A DNA stretch of 42,167 nt from Candidatus Pullichristensenella stercorigallinarum. GTDB taxonomy: Bacteria > Bacillota > Clostridia > Christensenellales > Aristaeellaceae. Under the pieces are notes generated by a model. The model did no database searches and was not told where the DNA came from. It was given only the letters and a program-made list of their open reading frames with translations. The stretch is from assembly GCA_018712945.1 (NCBI GenBank), contig DVFZ01000010.1, positions 1-42,167 on the forward strand. The letters run 5' to 3'. A program made the translations under genes and the position numbers. Shown piece by piece: positions 15,965-24,963 of this stretch; the stretch's first letter is position 1; the number at the start of each line of letters is the position of its first letter.

Positions 15965-16740
15965 GCTTCCCCACCCCCAATGCCGCGAAATTTCTTGTAG
16001 CGTTGCGCGAGCAGTTCCCCGGTTTCCAGGCAGAGATGGCGGTCAAACGCTTCCGCCAACGCCTGCTTCAAATGCGGCATGCCGCTTTGCCGCGTATCGG
16101 CGGCGGGGATGATTTTTTCAATCACACCCAAGTCGTACAAGTCCTGCGCGGTCAGGCGCAGGTTGTCGGCTGCGTCCCGGGCGCGCCCCGCGTCTTTCCA
16201 GAGGATGCTGGCCGCGCCCTCGGGCGAAATGACCGAGTAATAGGCGTCCTCGAGCATCCATACCTCGTCGGCCACGGCCAGCGCCAGCGCGCCGCCGCTG
16301 CCGCCCTCGCCGATGACCACGCTGATGACCGGAGTTTTCACCGTCATGAGTTCATACATGTTTTCGGCAATGGCTTCGCCCTGGCCGCGCTCCTCGGCGC
16401 CGATGCCGCAGAACGCGCCCGACGTATCTACCAGGCAGAGCACGGGCCGGTGGAACTTTTCCGCCAGATGAATCTGCCGAAGCGCCTTGCGGTAGCCCTC
16501 CGGGTTGGCGGATCCGAAGTTGCGGCGCACCTTCTCGGCGGTGTCGCCGCCCTTTTCGATGCCCACCACGGTAATCGGCCGGCCGCTTAGATACCCTACG
16601 CCCGCCACCACGGCCGGGTCGTCGCCAAAGCGCCGGTCGCCGTGCATTTCCACAAATCCGTCGATCATTTCGGAAATGTAGCGCAGGGCGGTGGGCCGCC
16701 CCTTGGCGCGCGAGGCCTGAACGCTTTCATAGCCCTTCAC
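15961..16740 (-). CDS. accA: Acetyl-CoA carboxylase carboxyltransferase subunit alpha
   Basis: With AccD forms the carboxyltransferase that moves CO2 from biotin to acetyl-CoA, giving malonyl-CoA. RPTALRYISEMIDGFVEMHG, GDDPAVVAGVGYLSG and the oxyanion loop VIGEGGSGGALALAVAD are typical. A GTG start at 16740 overlaps the accD stop (GTGA) and follows an AAGGGGG site; an upstream in-frame Met would lie inside accD. At 259 residues it is the short Gram-positive form, as in streptococci, lacking the long N-terminal helix of the E. coli protein. Confidence 0.93.
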   Translation of the reverse strand: MKGYESVQASRAKGRPTALRYISEMIDGFVEMHGDRRFGDDPAVVAGVGYLSGRPITVVGIEKGGDTAEKVRRNFGSANPEGYRKALRQIHLAEKFHRPVLCLVDTSGAFCGIGAEERGQGEAIAENMYELMTVKTPVISVVIGEGGSGGALALAVADEVWMLEDAYYSVISPEGAASILWKDAGRARDAADNLRLTAQDLYDLGVIEKIIPAADTRQSGMPHLKQALAEAFDRHLCLETGELLAQRYKKFRGIGGGEA

Positions 16741-17603
16741 GCTTCCGCCCCCTTCCTGTGCAGGCGGAGCAGGGCGGCAAGGCGCTCCTTGAGCTCGCGC
16801 CGGTCGCAAATCATATCCACAAAGCCCTTTTCCAGCAAAAATTCCGAGCGCTGGAAGCCCTTTTCCAGCTTCTGGCGAATGGTCTGTTCAATCACGCGCG
16901 GGCCGGCAAAGCCAATCAGGGCGTTCGGCTCGGCGATGGTGATGTCGCCCTCCATGGCGAAGCTGGCCATGACGCCGCCGGTGGTGGGGTCGGTGAGCAC
17001 GGCGATGAAGAGATTGCCCGCGTCCGAATGGCGCTTGACCGCGCCGGTGGTCTTGGCCATCTGCATCAGCGACAAAATGCCCTCCTGCATGCGCGCGCCG
17101 CCGGAGGCGCAAAAGCCGATCACCGGCAGATTCTTTTCCTGCGCGTATTCAAACAGCCGCGTAATCTTTTCGCCCACGGCCGTGCCCATGGAGGCCATCA
17201 TGAACGAAGGCTCCATGAAAAAGACGCAGGCCCTTTCGCCGCCAATCGCGCATTCGCCCGTCACCACGGCCTCCACCTCGCCGGACTGTTCGCGGGCGTG
17301 CGCAAGCTTTTTTTCATAATCGGGAAAGGCGATGGGGTTTTCGCCGTGCAGGGTGGTCCACATTTCATTGAACGTGCCCTCGTCGCAGAAAAGCTCGACG
17401 CGACGCCGGGCGCTGATGCGGAAATGGTGGCCGCACTTGGGGCAAACGCTGGCGTTTTTGCGCAGTTCGTCCGCCGCGCTCATGGCCTTGCACACAGGGC
17501 AGGCCGTATACAGCTCTTCGGGAATTTCGGGCAGCCGGGTATCGACCTCGCCCGCATCCTCCAACTTGATGCGCGGGCGGCGGAACAGGTTTCTGGTGAG
17601 CAT
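16737..17603 (-). CDS. accD: Acetyl-CoA carboxylase carboxyltransferase subunit beta
   Basis: Partner of AccA in malonyl-CoA formation. A four-cysteine zinc ribbon is visible at C35, C38, C54 and C57 (CPVC...CPKC), followed by the crotonase-like carboxyltransferase domain with GFCASGGARMQEG and PTTGGVMASFA. 288 residues, normal. The ATG is preceded by GGGAGG and lies 3 nt after the accC stop codon; its own stop overlaps accA by 4 nt. The three acc genes are thus contiguous and coupled. Confidence 0.95.
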   Translation of the reverse strand: MLTRNLFRRPRIKLEDAGEVDTRLPEIPEELYTACPVCKAMSAADELRKNASVCPKCGHHFRISARRRVELFCDEGTFNEMWTTLHGENPIAFPDYEKKLAHAREQSGEVEAVVTGECAIGGERACVFFMEPSFMMASMGTAVGEKITRLFEYAQEKNLPVIGFCASGGARMQEGILSLMQMAKTTGAVKRHSDAGNLFIAVLTDPTTGGVMASFAMEGDITIAEPNALIGFAGPRVIEQTIRQKLEKGFQRSEFLLEKGFVDMICDRRELKERLAALLRLHRKGAEA

Positions 17604-17606
17604 GAA

Positions 17607-18938
17607 TTACCTCCCGCTTAAATAGTCGGTGGTGTAGCTGCCGTCCTCAAAGCCGCGCTCGGCAATCAGGTCGGCCTGCATCCAGCCGGTGTGCTCCACG
17701 CCCTCGATGACCATTTCGCACAGGGCCGCCTGCATTTTGCGGATGGCCTCGGCGCGCATGGGAGCGTGCACGATGAGCTTGGCAATCATGGAATCATAAA
17801 ACGGCGGGATGGAATAGTCCTGATAAAGCGCCGTGTCAAAGCGCACCCACGGCCCGCCCGGCACATGCAGAAGCGTGACCTTGCCCGCGCAGGGGCGAAA
17901 GTTCTCCGCCGGGTTTTCGGCGTTGATGCGGCATTCGATGGCATGGCCGGAGAGGCGCACGTCCTCCTGTTTGAAGGGAATCTCCATGCCGGCGGCGACG
18001 CGAATCTGCCACTTGACCAGGTCGATGCCGGTGACCATTTCGGTAACGGGGTGCTCCACCTGCAAGCGCGTGTTCATTTCCATGAAATAGAACTGCTTGT
18101 CTTTGGTGAGCAAAAATTCCACCGTGCCCACGCCCTCGTAGCCCACGGCCTTGGCCGCGCGCGCGGCGGCGTCGAGCATTTTTGCCCGCAAGGTTTCGTC
18201 CACCGCCGGGGAGGGGCTTTCCTCAATGAGCTTCTGGTGCTTGCGCTGCATGGAGCATTCGCGCTCGCCGAGGGTGACGGCATTGCCGTGCGCGTCGCAC
18301 AGAAGCTGCACTTCGACGTGCTTGACGTTTTCCAGCAGCTTTTCCATGTACACCGCGCCGTCGCCAAAGGCGCTCTGGGCCTCGGCCGTAGCGGAGAGGA
18401 AGGCGTGTTCCAGCTCCTCGGGGCCGTCCACGCGGCGGATGCCGCGGCCGCCGCCGCCGGAGCGGGCCTTGATCAAAAGCGGATAGCCGATTTTTTCCGC
18501 CTCGGCGCGCAGCTGCTCCACGTTTTCCACCAAGTCGCAGCCGGGCACGACGGGAACGCCCGCCGCGCGCATGGTGCGCCGGGCCTCGTCCTTGTCGCCC
18601 ATGCGGCGGATGACCTCCGCCGAGGGGCCGATGAATTTGATATGGCACTGCGCGCACATTTCGGCAAAGCGCGCATTTTCAGAAAGCAGGCCGTAGCCGG
18701 GATGGATGGCCTGCGCGCCGGTGAGCACCGCCGCCGAGAGCACGGCGGGCATGTTCAAATAGCTGCCCGCGGCGCTGGCCGGGCCGATGCACACGCTCTC
18801 GTCCGCCAAAGAGACGTGCAAAGCGTCGCGGTCGGCTTCAGAAAACACCGCCACGGTGGAAATGCCCATCTCCTTGCAGGCGCGGATGACGCGCACGGCG
18901 ATCTCGCCCCGGTTGGCAATCAATAGCTTGGGAAACAA
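17607..18938 (-). CDS. accC: Biotin carboxylase subunit of acetyl-CoA carboxylase
   Basis: Carboxylates the biotin of AccB using ATP and bicarbonate. FPKLLIANRGEIAVRVIRAC is the standard N-terminus; RSGGGGRGIRRV is the glycine-rich ATP-grasp loop, and EMNTRLQVEHPVTEMVTGID holds catalytic residues. A TTG at 18938 was chosen as start: AGGAGG lies about 8 nt upstream and the protein then begins at the conserved F-x-K-L-L-I-A-N-R, giving 443 residues, as usual for AccC. The sequence upstream of this in the same frame shows no AccC similarity. The 78-nt gap to fabZ is the widest inside the acc part of the operon. Confidence 0.95.
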   Translation of the reverse strand: MFPKLLIANRGEIAVRVIRACKEMGISTVAVFSEADRDALHVSLADESVCIGPASAAGSYLNMPAVLSAAVLTGAQAIHPGYGLLSENARFAEMCAQCHIKFIGPSAEVIRRMGDKDEARRTMRAAGVPVVPGCDLVENVEQLRAEAEKIGYPLLIKARSGGGGRGIRRVDGPEELEHAFLSATAEAQSAFGDGAVYMEKLLENVKHVEVQLLCDAHGNAVTLGERECSMQRKHQKLIEESPSPAVDETLRAKMLDAAARAAKAVGYEGVGTVEFLLTKDKQFYFMEMNTRLQVEHPVTEMVTGIDLVKWQIRVAAGMEIPFKQEDVRLSGHAIECRINAENPAENFRPCAGKVTLLHVPGGPWVRFDTALYQDYSIPPFYDSMIAKLIVHAPMRAEAIRKMQAALCEMVIEGVEHTGWMQADLIAERGFEDGSYTTDYLSGR

Positions 18939-19016
18939 AACAAAGCCTCCTGTCGCCGGACGCGAAGGGCGCTTCCGGCGGGTCTGAATGGCAAACGGGC
19001 GGTATTCCCGCAAAAA

Positions 19017-19427
19017 TCAGGGAATGATAAACGAAAACTCGCCCGAGGCGCAAATCTCGCCCTCCACGCGCGCTTCGCCCTTGACCACATAGACGTTGAG
19101 CTTGCTGCGCACGAGGGTAGAGGTGATTTCCAGCGTATCGCCGGGGCGCACCATGCGGCGGAAGCGCACCTTGTCGATGCCCGCGTAATAGGCGGTCTTG
19201 CCCTGCATCTGTTCGGCGAGCAGCACGCAGCTGGCCTGGGCAATGATTTCGCACTGCACCACGCCGGGCATCACCGGGTTGCCGGGGAAGTGGCCGTCGA
19301 AAAACCACTCATCGCCGCGGGCTGTGTATTTGCCGTGCGCCGCGCCGTCCTCGCCCAGCCAGGCCTCGTCCAGCAAAAGCATGCTGCCGCGATGGGGCAG
19401 GATTTGCATGATCTGTTCTTTATTCAT
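19017..19427 (-). CDS. fabZ: 3-hydroxyacyl-ACP dehydratase FabZ
   Basis: Dehydrates beta-hydroxyacyl-ACP to trans-2-enoyl-ACP in the elongation cycle. Hot-dog fold, 136 residues. H46 and E60 in WFFDGHFPGNPVMPGVVQCE are the catalytic pair; ILPHRGSMLLLD near residue 10 is the usual N-terminal block. ATG 19427 follows a GGGGGAAA site; longer in-frame versions run into accB. It is the only dehydratase in the operon. No fabM or fabN isomerase gene is present. Confidence 0.95.
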   Translation of the reverse strand: MNKEQIMQILPHRGSMLLLDEAWLGEDGAAHGKYTARGDEWFFDGHFPGNPVMPGVVQCEIIAQASCVLLAEQMQGKTAYYAGIDKVRFRRMVRPGDTLEITSTLVRSKLNVYVVKGEARVEGEICASGEFSFIIP

Positions 19428-19440
19428 GGCGCTTTCCCCC

Positions 19441-19884
19441 TCAGCAGAGCTTAAAGAGCGTCTGGCCGAACTCGACCACCTCGCCGTTGCGCACGCAGAT
19501 ATCCACAACCTCGCCGTCGAACTCGGCGGCGATCTCGTTCATCAGCTTCATGGCCTCGACAATGCACACCACGTCGCCCTTCTTCACGCGGGAGCCAACC
19601 TCTACAAAGGGTTTGGCGTCCGGCGAGGGGGCGGCGTAGAACACGCCCACCATCGGGCTCTTGATTTCGCGGGCGCGGTTGAAGTCCACGTTCGTCTCCT
19701 CATGCGCCGGAGCGGCGGCAGGGGCCGCCTCTACCGGAGCGGCGACGGGCGCGGGGACCGCGGCGGGGGCCGGAGCCGTGGCGCGCTCAATGCGCACATG
19801 GCTTTCGCCCTCGGTAATCTCAATGGCGCTCAGGCCGTTTTCGCGGGCAATCTGCGCCAGTTCACGAATCTGTTTTACGTTCAT
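19441..19884 (-). CDS. accB: Biotin carboxyl carrier protein of acetyl-CoA carboxylase
   Basis: Carries biotin between AccC and AccAD. The C-terminal biotinyl domain has K113 in [12 protein letters not shown], the biotin attachment site, and the N-terminal [21 protein letters not shown] block is typical. A Pro/Ala-rich linker (about residues 37-61) joins them. 147 residues. ATG 19884 has GGAGG 5 nt upstream and overlaps the fabF stop (ATGA). Confidence 0.96.
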   Translation of the reverse strand: MNVKQIRELAQIARENGLSAIEITEGESHVRIERATAPAPAAVPAPVAAPVEAAPAAAPAHEETNVDFNRAREIKSPMVGVFYAAPSPDAKPFVEVGSRVKKGDVVCIVEAMKLMNEIAAEFDGEVVDICVRNGEVVEFGQTLFKLC

Positions 19885-21113
19885 ACGCACCTCCGCAAAG
19901 CGATTACGGCGTTATGGCCGCCGAATCCCAGCGACACCGAGAGCGCGGCCTCGGCCTGCTCCATGCGCGCTTTTCCCGGGACATAGTCCAAATCGCAGGC
20001 GGGGTCCGGCTCCTCCAGGTGGATGGTCGGGAAAATCACGCCGCGCGAGAGCGCGAGCGCGCAGGCCACGCATTCAAACGCGCCCGCCGCGCCGAGCATA
20101 TGCCCGGTCATGGACTTGGTGGAACTGACCATCGCCGCGCGGGCCTTTTCTTCGCCCAGGGCCTTTTTGATGGCCAGCGTTTCCGAAGAATCGTTCAGCG
20201 GCGTACCGGTGCCGTGGGCGTTGATGTAGAGCAGGCCCTCGGGGCTGCCAGCCTCCTCGTAGGCCAGGCGGATGGCGCACGCGCCGCCCTCGGCTTCGGG
20301 GTCGGGCGCGGTGATGTGGTGGGCGTCGCAGGTATTGCCATAGCCCGCCAGCTCCGCGTAGATGTGCGCGCCGCGCTTGACGGCGTGTTCATAGTTTTCC
20401 AGCACCACTACAGCCGCGCCTTCGCCGAGCACGAAACCGGCGCGCCGCTTGTCGAATGGCAGGGAGGCGGCGTCCGGGTCGGCAGACTCGGTCAGCGCCT
20501 TGCAGTTGGCAAAGCCGCCGATGGCCAGGGCGTTGACGGTGGCCTCGCTGCCGCCGGCGAGGATGGCGTCCGCGTAGCCGAAGCGGATGGCGTGGAACGC
20601 CTCGCCAATGGTGTTTGTGGAAGTGGCGCAGGCGGTGACCACCGGCAGGCTCGGGCCCTTGCAGCCAAAGCGGATGGCGATGTTGCCCGCGGCGATGTTG
20701 CTGATCATCATCGGGATAAACAGCGGAGAAATGCGGCTGGGGCCGCGCTTTGCGAGCTTGTCGCACTCGGCCATGAACGTGTTCATGCCGCCAATGCCGC
20801 TGCCCACGTATACGCCGAAGCGCTCCGGCTCCACCGCGCCGGCGATGCCGCTGTCGTCCACGGCCTGCTGCGCAGCGGCCATGGCGTACTGGGTAAACAA
20901 ATCCATGCGGCGGGTGTCGCCGCGGGAAATGCCGAAGGCCTCGGGGTCAAAATTCTTGACCTCGGCGGCCACGGAGATCTTGGTTTCCGAAGGGTCAAAG
21001 CGCGTGATTTTGCCCACGCCGCATTTGCCGTCTTTCAGGCTTGCAAAGACGGTTTCAATATCGCAACCGACGGGCGAAATCACGCCCAGGCCGGTAATGG
21101 CCACTCTGTTCAT
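19881..21113 (-). CDS. fabF: 3-oxoacyl-ACP synthase II FabF
   Basis: Elongating condensing enzyme: malonyl-ACP plus acyl-ACP to 3-oxoacyl-ACP. Active-site C162 lies in [15 protein letters not shown]; the two histidines are in [15 protein letters not shown] and [14 protein letters not shown]. 410 residues, full length. ATG 21113 has AGGAGG 5 nt upstream; the upstream in-frame extension overlaps fabG and has no family similarity. It is the only elongating ketosynthase here, so both long-chain steps must pass through it. Confidence 0.97.
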   Translation of the reverse strand: MNRVAITGLGVISPVGCDIETVFASLKDGKCGVGKITRFDPSETKISVAAEVKNFDPEAFGISRGDTRRMDLFTQYAMAAAQQAVDDSGIAGAVEPERFGVYVGSGIGGMNTFMAECDKLAKRGPSRISPLFIPMMISNIAAGNIAIRFGCKGPSLPVVTACATSTNTIGEAFHAIRFGYADAILAGGSEATVNALAIGGFANCKALTESADPDAASLPFDKRRAGFVLGEGAAVVVLENYEHAVKRGAHIYAELAGYGNTCDAHHITAPDPEAEGGACAIRLAYEEAGSPEGLLYINAHGTGTPLNDSSETLAIKKALGEEKARAAMVSSTKSMTGHMLGAAGAFECVACALALSRGVIFPTIHLEEPDPACDLDYVPGKARMEQAEAALSVSLGFGGHNAVIALRRCV

Positions 21114-21153
21114 AGCATCCTCCTGCGCGCGCCCTCTGCGCGCGGCGAAAAGC

Positions 21154-21891
21154 TCAGATGTACATGCCGCCGTCCACCTTGAGGACGCAGCCGGTGATAT
21201 AGCCCGCGCCGTCGCCCGCAAAGAAGCACACGGCGTTTGCGACATCTTCCGGCTTGCCGATGCGTCCCATCGGCACGGCGGAAAGCCCCTTTTGCAGGGC
21301 GGATTCGTTCATGGAGGCGGTCATGTCCGTCTCGATGAAACCCGGCGCCACGGCGTTGACGGTGACGCCGCGCGAGGCGACCTCGCGCGCGATGGTCTTG
21401 GTCAGGCCGATCAGCCCCGCCTTGCTGGAGGCATAGTTGGCCTGCCCGGGATTGCCCATCATGCCGGAAACGGAAGTGATGTTGATGATCCGGCCCGAAC
21501 GCCTGCGCACGAACTGCGGCAGGCAGGCGCGAATCATGTGGAAAGCGCCGGTGAGGTTGACGTCCAGCACGGCGCGGAAGTCCTCGCTGGACATGCGCAT
21601 GGCCAGGCCGTCGCGCACGATGCCGGCGTTGTTGACCAGTATATCAATGGGGCCGAGCGCCTGGGCAACTTCCTTCACCGCCGCTTCGGCGGCTTTTTCA
21701 TCAGCCACGTTGCACTGTACGGCCAGGGCGCGCGCGCCCGCCGCCGTGAGAAGGGAAACAGTCTCGTCGGCCGCTTCCTTGCGTCCGGCGTAGAGGATGG
21801 CCACGTCGCAGCCCTCCTGCGCCAGTTTTACGGCAATGGCGCGGCCGATGCCGCGGCTGCCGCCGGTGACGAGCGCGATTTTGCCTTTCAT
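21154..21891 (-). CDS. fabG: 3-oxoacyl-ACP reductase FabG
   Basis: NADPH-dependent reduction of 3-oxoacyl-ACP. Short-chain dehydrogenase fold with LVTGGSRGIGRAIA at the N-terminus, NNAGIVRDGL, the catalytic Ser of NITSVSGMMG and the Y-x-x-x-K of ANYASSKAGL. It ends VDGGMYI, near the family's usual VDGGM. 245 residues. ATG overlaps the fabD stop by 4 nt. Confidence 0.96.
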   Translation of the reverse strand: MKGKIALVTGGSRGIGRAIAVKLAQEGCDVAILYAGRKEAADETVSLLTAAGARALAVQCNVADEKAAEAAVKEVAQALGPIDILVNNAGIVRDGLAMRMSSEDFRAVLDVNLTGAFHMIRACLPQFVRRRSGRIINITSVSGMMGNPGQANYASSKAGLIGLTKTIAREVASRGVTVNAVAPGFIETDMTASMNESALQKGLSAVPMGRIGKPEDVANAVCFFAGDGAGYITGCVLKVDGGMYI

Positions 21892-22802
21892 GCGCGCACC
21901 TCCATGAGTTTTTCCAAATCTTCCGGGCGCTCCACGTTGAAAATGCGCGCTCCGGAAACGGTCTTGCGAATCAGGCCGGAAAGGGTCTTGCCCGCGCCGG
22001 CCTCGACAAACGTATCCACGCCCGATGCGGCCATGCGCTCCACGCTCTCCTGCCAGCGCACCGGCATGGACACCTGGCGGCTGAGCAAATCGGCGGCGTC
22101 GTTTGCATACGGCTGGGCGGTGGCGTTGGCATAGAGGGGCAGGTTCGGCGCATTAAGCGCCTTGTCCGCCAGGTAATCCGCCAGCGCCCGGGTGGCCTCG
22201 CCCATCCACGGCGTGTGGAACGCGCCGCTGACGTTCAGGCGCACCATGCGCCCCCGCGCCTCGCTCACGCGCGCGGCAAGGGCGTCGTATACATCCACGG
22301 CGCAGGCGACCACGGTCTGGCCGGGGCAGTTGTAGTTCACCGGGAAGGCGTTGGCCGGGAATTCGAGGCAGATATCCTCCACCTGCTTGGGCGCAAGGCG
22401 CAAAACCGCGCCCATCGCCCCGGGATGCTTCTGGGCGCAGGCCTGCATTTCCTCAGCGCGCTTAATGACGAAGCGGAAGGCCGCCTCGAAATCCATCACG
22501 CCGGCAAAGGCCATGGCCGCCACCTCGCCCAGGGAGAAGCCCGCCAGGCAGTCCGGCGAAACGCCCGCCTCGCGCGCGGCTTCGGCGCAGGCATAGTCCA
22601 TGGCAAACAGGCAGGGCTGCGTGTTCACCGTCTGCGCCAGCGCCTCAGCGGGGCCGGAAAAGCACGTTTCCAGCGTGCCGGGGCGAATGGCCTCGGCGCG
22701 GTCGAACACGGCGCGGGCAGCGGGAGAGCTTTCGTAAAGCTCCTTGCCCATGCCGGGGAACTGCGCGCCCTGGCCCGCGAATACAAACGCTACTTTACCC
22801 AT
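21888..22802 (-). CDS. fabD: Malonyl-CoA:ACP transacylase FabD
   Basis: Loads malonate onto ACP. VFAGQGAQFPGMGKEL opens the protein; the nucleophile is S90 in AGFSLGEVAA. The usual motif is GHSLGE, so Phe stands where most FabD have His beside the Ser, a natural variant rather than loss of the site. The catalytic His is in SGAFHTPWM. 304 residues. Its start lies inside the end of fabK (13-nt overlap), its stop overlaps fabG. Confidence 0.95.
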   Translation of the reverse strand: MGKVAFVFAGQGAQFPGMGKELYESSPAARAVFDRAEAIRPGTLETCFSGPAEALAQTVNTQPCLFAMDYACAEAAREAGVSPDCLAGFSLGEVAAMAFAGVMDFEAAFRFVIKRAEEMQACAQKHPGAMGAVLRLAPKQVEDICLEFPANAFPVNYNCPGQTVVACAVDVYDALAARVSEARGRMVRLNVSGAFHTPWMGEATRALADYLADKALNAPNLPLYANATAQPYANDAADLLSRQVSMPVRWQESVERMAASGVDTFVEAGAGKTLSGLIRKTVSGARIFNVERPEDLEKLMEVRA

Positions 22803-23737
22803 TTCGCTGCCTCCGAAAGCAGGGATTCCGCCTGCGTGAACATCTCGCGGATGATCTGGGCGGCGGGCTGTTCTTCCTTCACCAGCGCGGCGATCTGGCC
22901 GGCCATGAAGCTGCCGTTTTCCACATCGCCCTCGACCGCCGCCTTGCGCAGCGAGCCAGCGCCGAACTTTTCGATTTCCTCGTTGGTGATGGAGGAATCG
23001 TATTCCATCTGCCCAAAGGCTCGGGCAAAGGGGTTTTTCAGGCAGCGCACGGGATGGCCGAGCCGCTTGCCGGTAACGACGGTGTCAATATCGCGCGCGG
23101 CAAGTATCTTCTTTTTGTAGTTGGGGTGCACCTGGCATTCGGTGGCGCAAAGGAAGCGCGTGCCCACCTGTACGCCCTGCGCGCCCAGCATGAACACAGC
23201 CGCCACGCCGCGGCCGTCGGCAATGCCGCCCGCGCCCAGCACGGGAATATCCACCGCGTCCACCACCTGCGGCACCAACGCCATGGTGGTCAGTTCGCCC
23301 ACATGCCCGCCGGATTCGCAGCCTTCGGCGATGACGGCGGTCGCGCCCTCGCGCGCAACGCGCTTAGCGATGGCCACCGACGGCACCACCGGCACCACCT
23401 TGATGCCCGCGGGCACCCATTCTTTCATGTAAACGCCGGGCAACCCCGCACCGGTGGTGACGACGGGCACCTTTTCCTCGAGGATGACCTTGGCCACCTC
23501 GGGAGCGTGCGGACTCATCAGCATCACGTTGACGCCAAAGGGCTTATCGGTCATTTCGCGGCAGGCGCGAATCTCGTTGCGGAGATACTCGCCCGGCGCG
23601 TTCATGGCCGAGATGATGCCCAGGCCGCCCGCGTTGGAAACCGCCGCGGCCAGCTTGTGCTCGCTCACCCAGGCCATGCCGCCCTGGAAGATCGGGTACT
23701 CAATGCCGATGCGGTCGCAAACATCCGTATGAATCAT
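22790..23737 (-). CDS. fabK: Enoyl-ACP reductase II FabK
   Basis: FMN-dependent NAD(P)H enoyl-ACP reductase, the last step of each elongation round. Nitronate-monooxygenase-like TIM barrel: YPIFQGGMAWVSEHKLAAAV, SNAGGLGIIS, VIAEGCESGGHVGE with the catalytic His, and VLGAGGIADGRGVAA binding FMN phosphate. 315 residues, as in pneumococcus. No fabI or fabL is in the window, so this is probably the main reductase. FabK replaces FabI in streptococci and many Clostridia and is insensitive to triclosan. Confidence 0.94.
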   Translation of the reverse strand: MIHTDVCDRIGIEYPIFQGGMAWVSEHKLAAAVSNAGGLGIISAMNAPGEYLRNEIRACREMTDKPFGVNVMLMSPHAPEVAKVILEEKVPVVTTGAGLPGVYMKEWVPAGIKVVPVVPSVAIAKRVAREGATAVIAEGCESGGHVGELTTMALVPQVVDAVDIPVLGAGGIADGRGVAAVFMLGAQGVQVGTRFLCATECQVHPNYKKKILAARDIDTVVTGKRLGHPVRCLKNPFARAFGQMEYDSSITNEEIEKFGAGSLRKAAVEGDVENGSFMAGQIAALVKEEQPAAQIIREMFTQAESLLSEAAKWVK

Positions 23738-23958
23738 GCGTTCTTCGCCTCTTCGATCTTGGCAATGAGGTCTTTCATGGTGGTAACGCTCTGGTCCAGC
23801 TCAATGCTCACGCCCAGCTCGTCCTCAATCTGCATGACCAGGTCGGCCACGTCCAGGGAGTCCAGCTCCAGGTCGGCAAAGCTCGAATCCATGGTGATGG
23901 TATTTACGTCGATTCCCTTGTAGTCCGCCAGCAGCGCGGCAACCTTCTCAAAGATCAT
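23734..23958 (-). CDS. acpP: Acyl carrier protein
   Basis: 74-residue acidic four-helix protein that carries growing acyl chains on phosphopantetheine at S34, in LELDSLDVADLVMQIEDELG. ATG 23958 has GGAGG 8 nt upstream. Its stop overlaps fabK by 4 nt. 48 nt separate it from fabH. Confidence 0.96.
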   Translation of the reverse strand: MIFEKVAALLADYKGIDVNTITMDSSFADLELDSLDVADLVMQIEDELGVSIELDQSVTTMKDLIAKIEEAKNA

Positions 23959-24006
23959 GGTTTCATCCTCCAAATATCCGTTTTTTGAAATTTATGGAAA
24001 AAGGAA

Positions 24007-24963
24007 TCATTCCTTTGTCCAACGCAATACGCACGCGCCCGTGGTCAGGCCCGCGCCAAAGGCGCTCATGGCCAGTATGTCGCCGGGGCGCAGCCGTCCG
24101 GCGCGGCTCACCTCGTCCAGCAAAATGGGAACGCTGGCCGAGGAGGTATTGCCCCGCACCTGCACATTCAGGGGAAATTTTTCCTCCGGCTGCTTGAGCC
24201 GCACGCGCGCCGCGTCAATGATGCGCTTGTTGGCCTGATGCAGCAGGAAATGATCTACATACTCCAGCGCCACGCCCGCCGCTTCGCACACCGCGCGCAA
24301 ATCCTTTACCGAGTGCGACACCGCGAACCGGTAGATTTCCGGCCCATCCATATACAGGGCGCGCATGGGCAAATGGCTGGTGGCAAAGGGGCTGTTGCCG
24401 GGGCTGGGGTGCATGTTGAGGAAAGTGGCGTCGCCCGCGCTGGTCAGGCGCGTGGCCAGAAGACCCTCGCCGCCGTCCACCACCGCCGCGCCAGCGCCGT
24501 CGCCAAACAGCACGCAGGTGGAGCGGTCGCTCCAGTCCACCATGCGGCTCATCCCCTCGGCGCACACCACCAGCACGCGGGCGGCTTTGCCCGCTTTGAG
24601 CAGGGCGTCGGCCAAATCGAGCGCATAGAGGAAGCCCGCGCAGGCGCCGTTGATATCCAGCGCCGGGCATGCCGCGCCGATTTCCGCCTGCAAAACGCAG
24701 CCCAGCGAAGGGGTGACGGTGTCGGCCTGTACGGTGGAACAAAGCAGATAGTCGATATCGGCGCTGGTCAACCCCGCGTTTTCCAGCGCTGCGTTCGCGG
24801 CGCGGGCGGCGAGCTGCAAAAGCGTCTCGTCGGTGATGACCTGGCGGGACTCGATGCCCGTGTGGGTGCGGATCCATTCATCCGAGGTATCCAGAAATTT
24901 GGCGAGATCGTCGTTTGTAACAGTGAGGGCGGGCAGGGCGCTGCCGGTTCCCAATATCCTCAT
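24007..24963 (-). CDS. fabH: 3-oxoacyl-ACP synthase III FabH
   Basis: Starts fatty-acid synthesis by condensing an acyl-CoA primer with malonyl-ACP; primer choice sets straight or branched chains. Catalytic C108 in DINGACAGFLYALD, His in HFLLHQANKRII, Asn in VRGNTSSASVPILLDE. TSDEWIRTHTGIESR is also typical. 318 residues. ATG overlaps the fabT stop (24960-24963). Confidence 0.96.
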   Translation of the reverse strand: MRILGTGSALPALTVTNDDLAKFLDTSDEWIRTHTGIESRQVITDETLLQLAARAANAALENAGLTSADIDYLLCSTVQADTVTPSLGCVLQAEIGAACPALDINGACAGFLYALDLADALLKAGKAARVLVVCAEGMSRMVDWSDRSTCVLFGDGAGAAVVDGGEGLLATRLTSAGDATFLNMHPSPGNSPFATSHLPMRALYMDGPEIYRFAVSHSVKDLRAVCEAAGVALEYVDHFLLHQANKRIIDAARVRLKQPEEKFPLNVQVRGNTSSASVPILLDEVSRAGRLRPGDILAMSAFGAGLTTGACVLRWTKE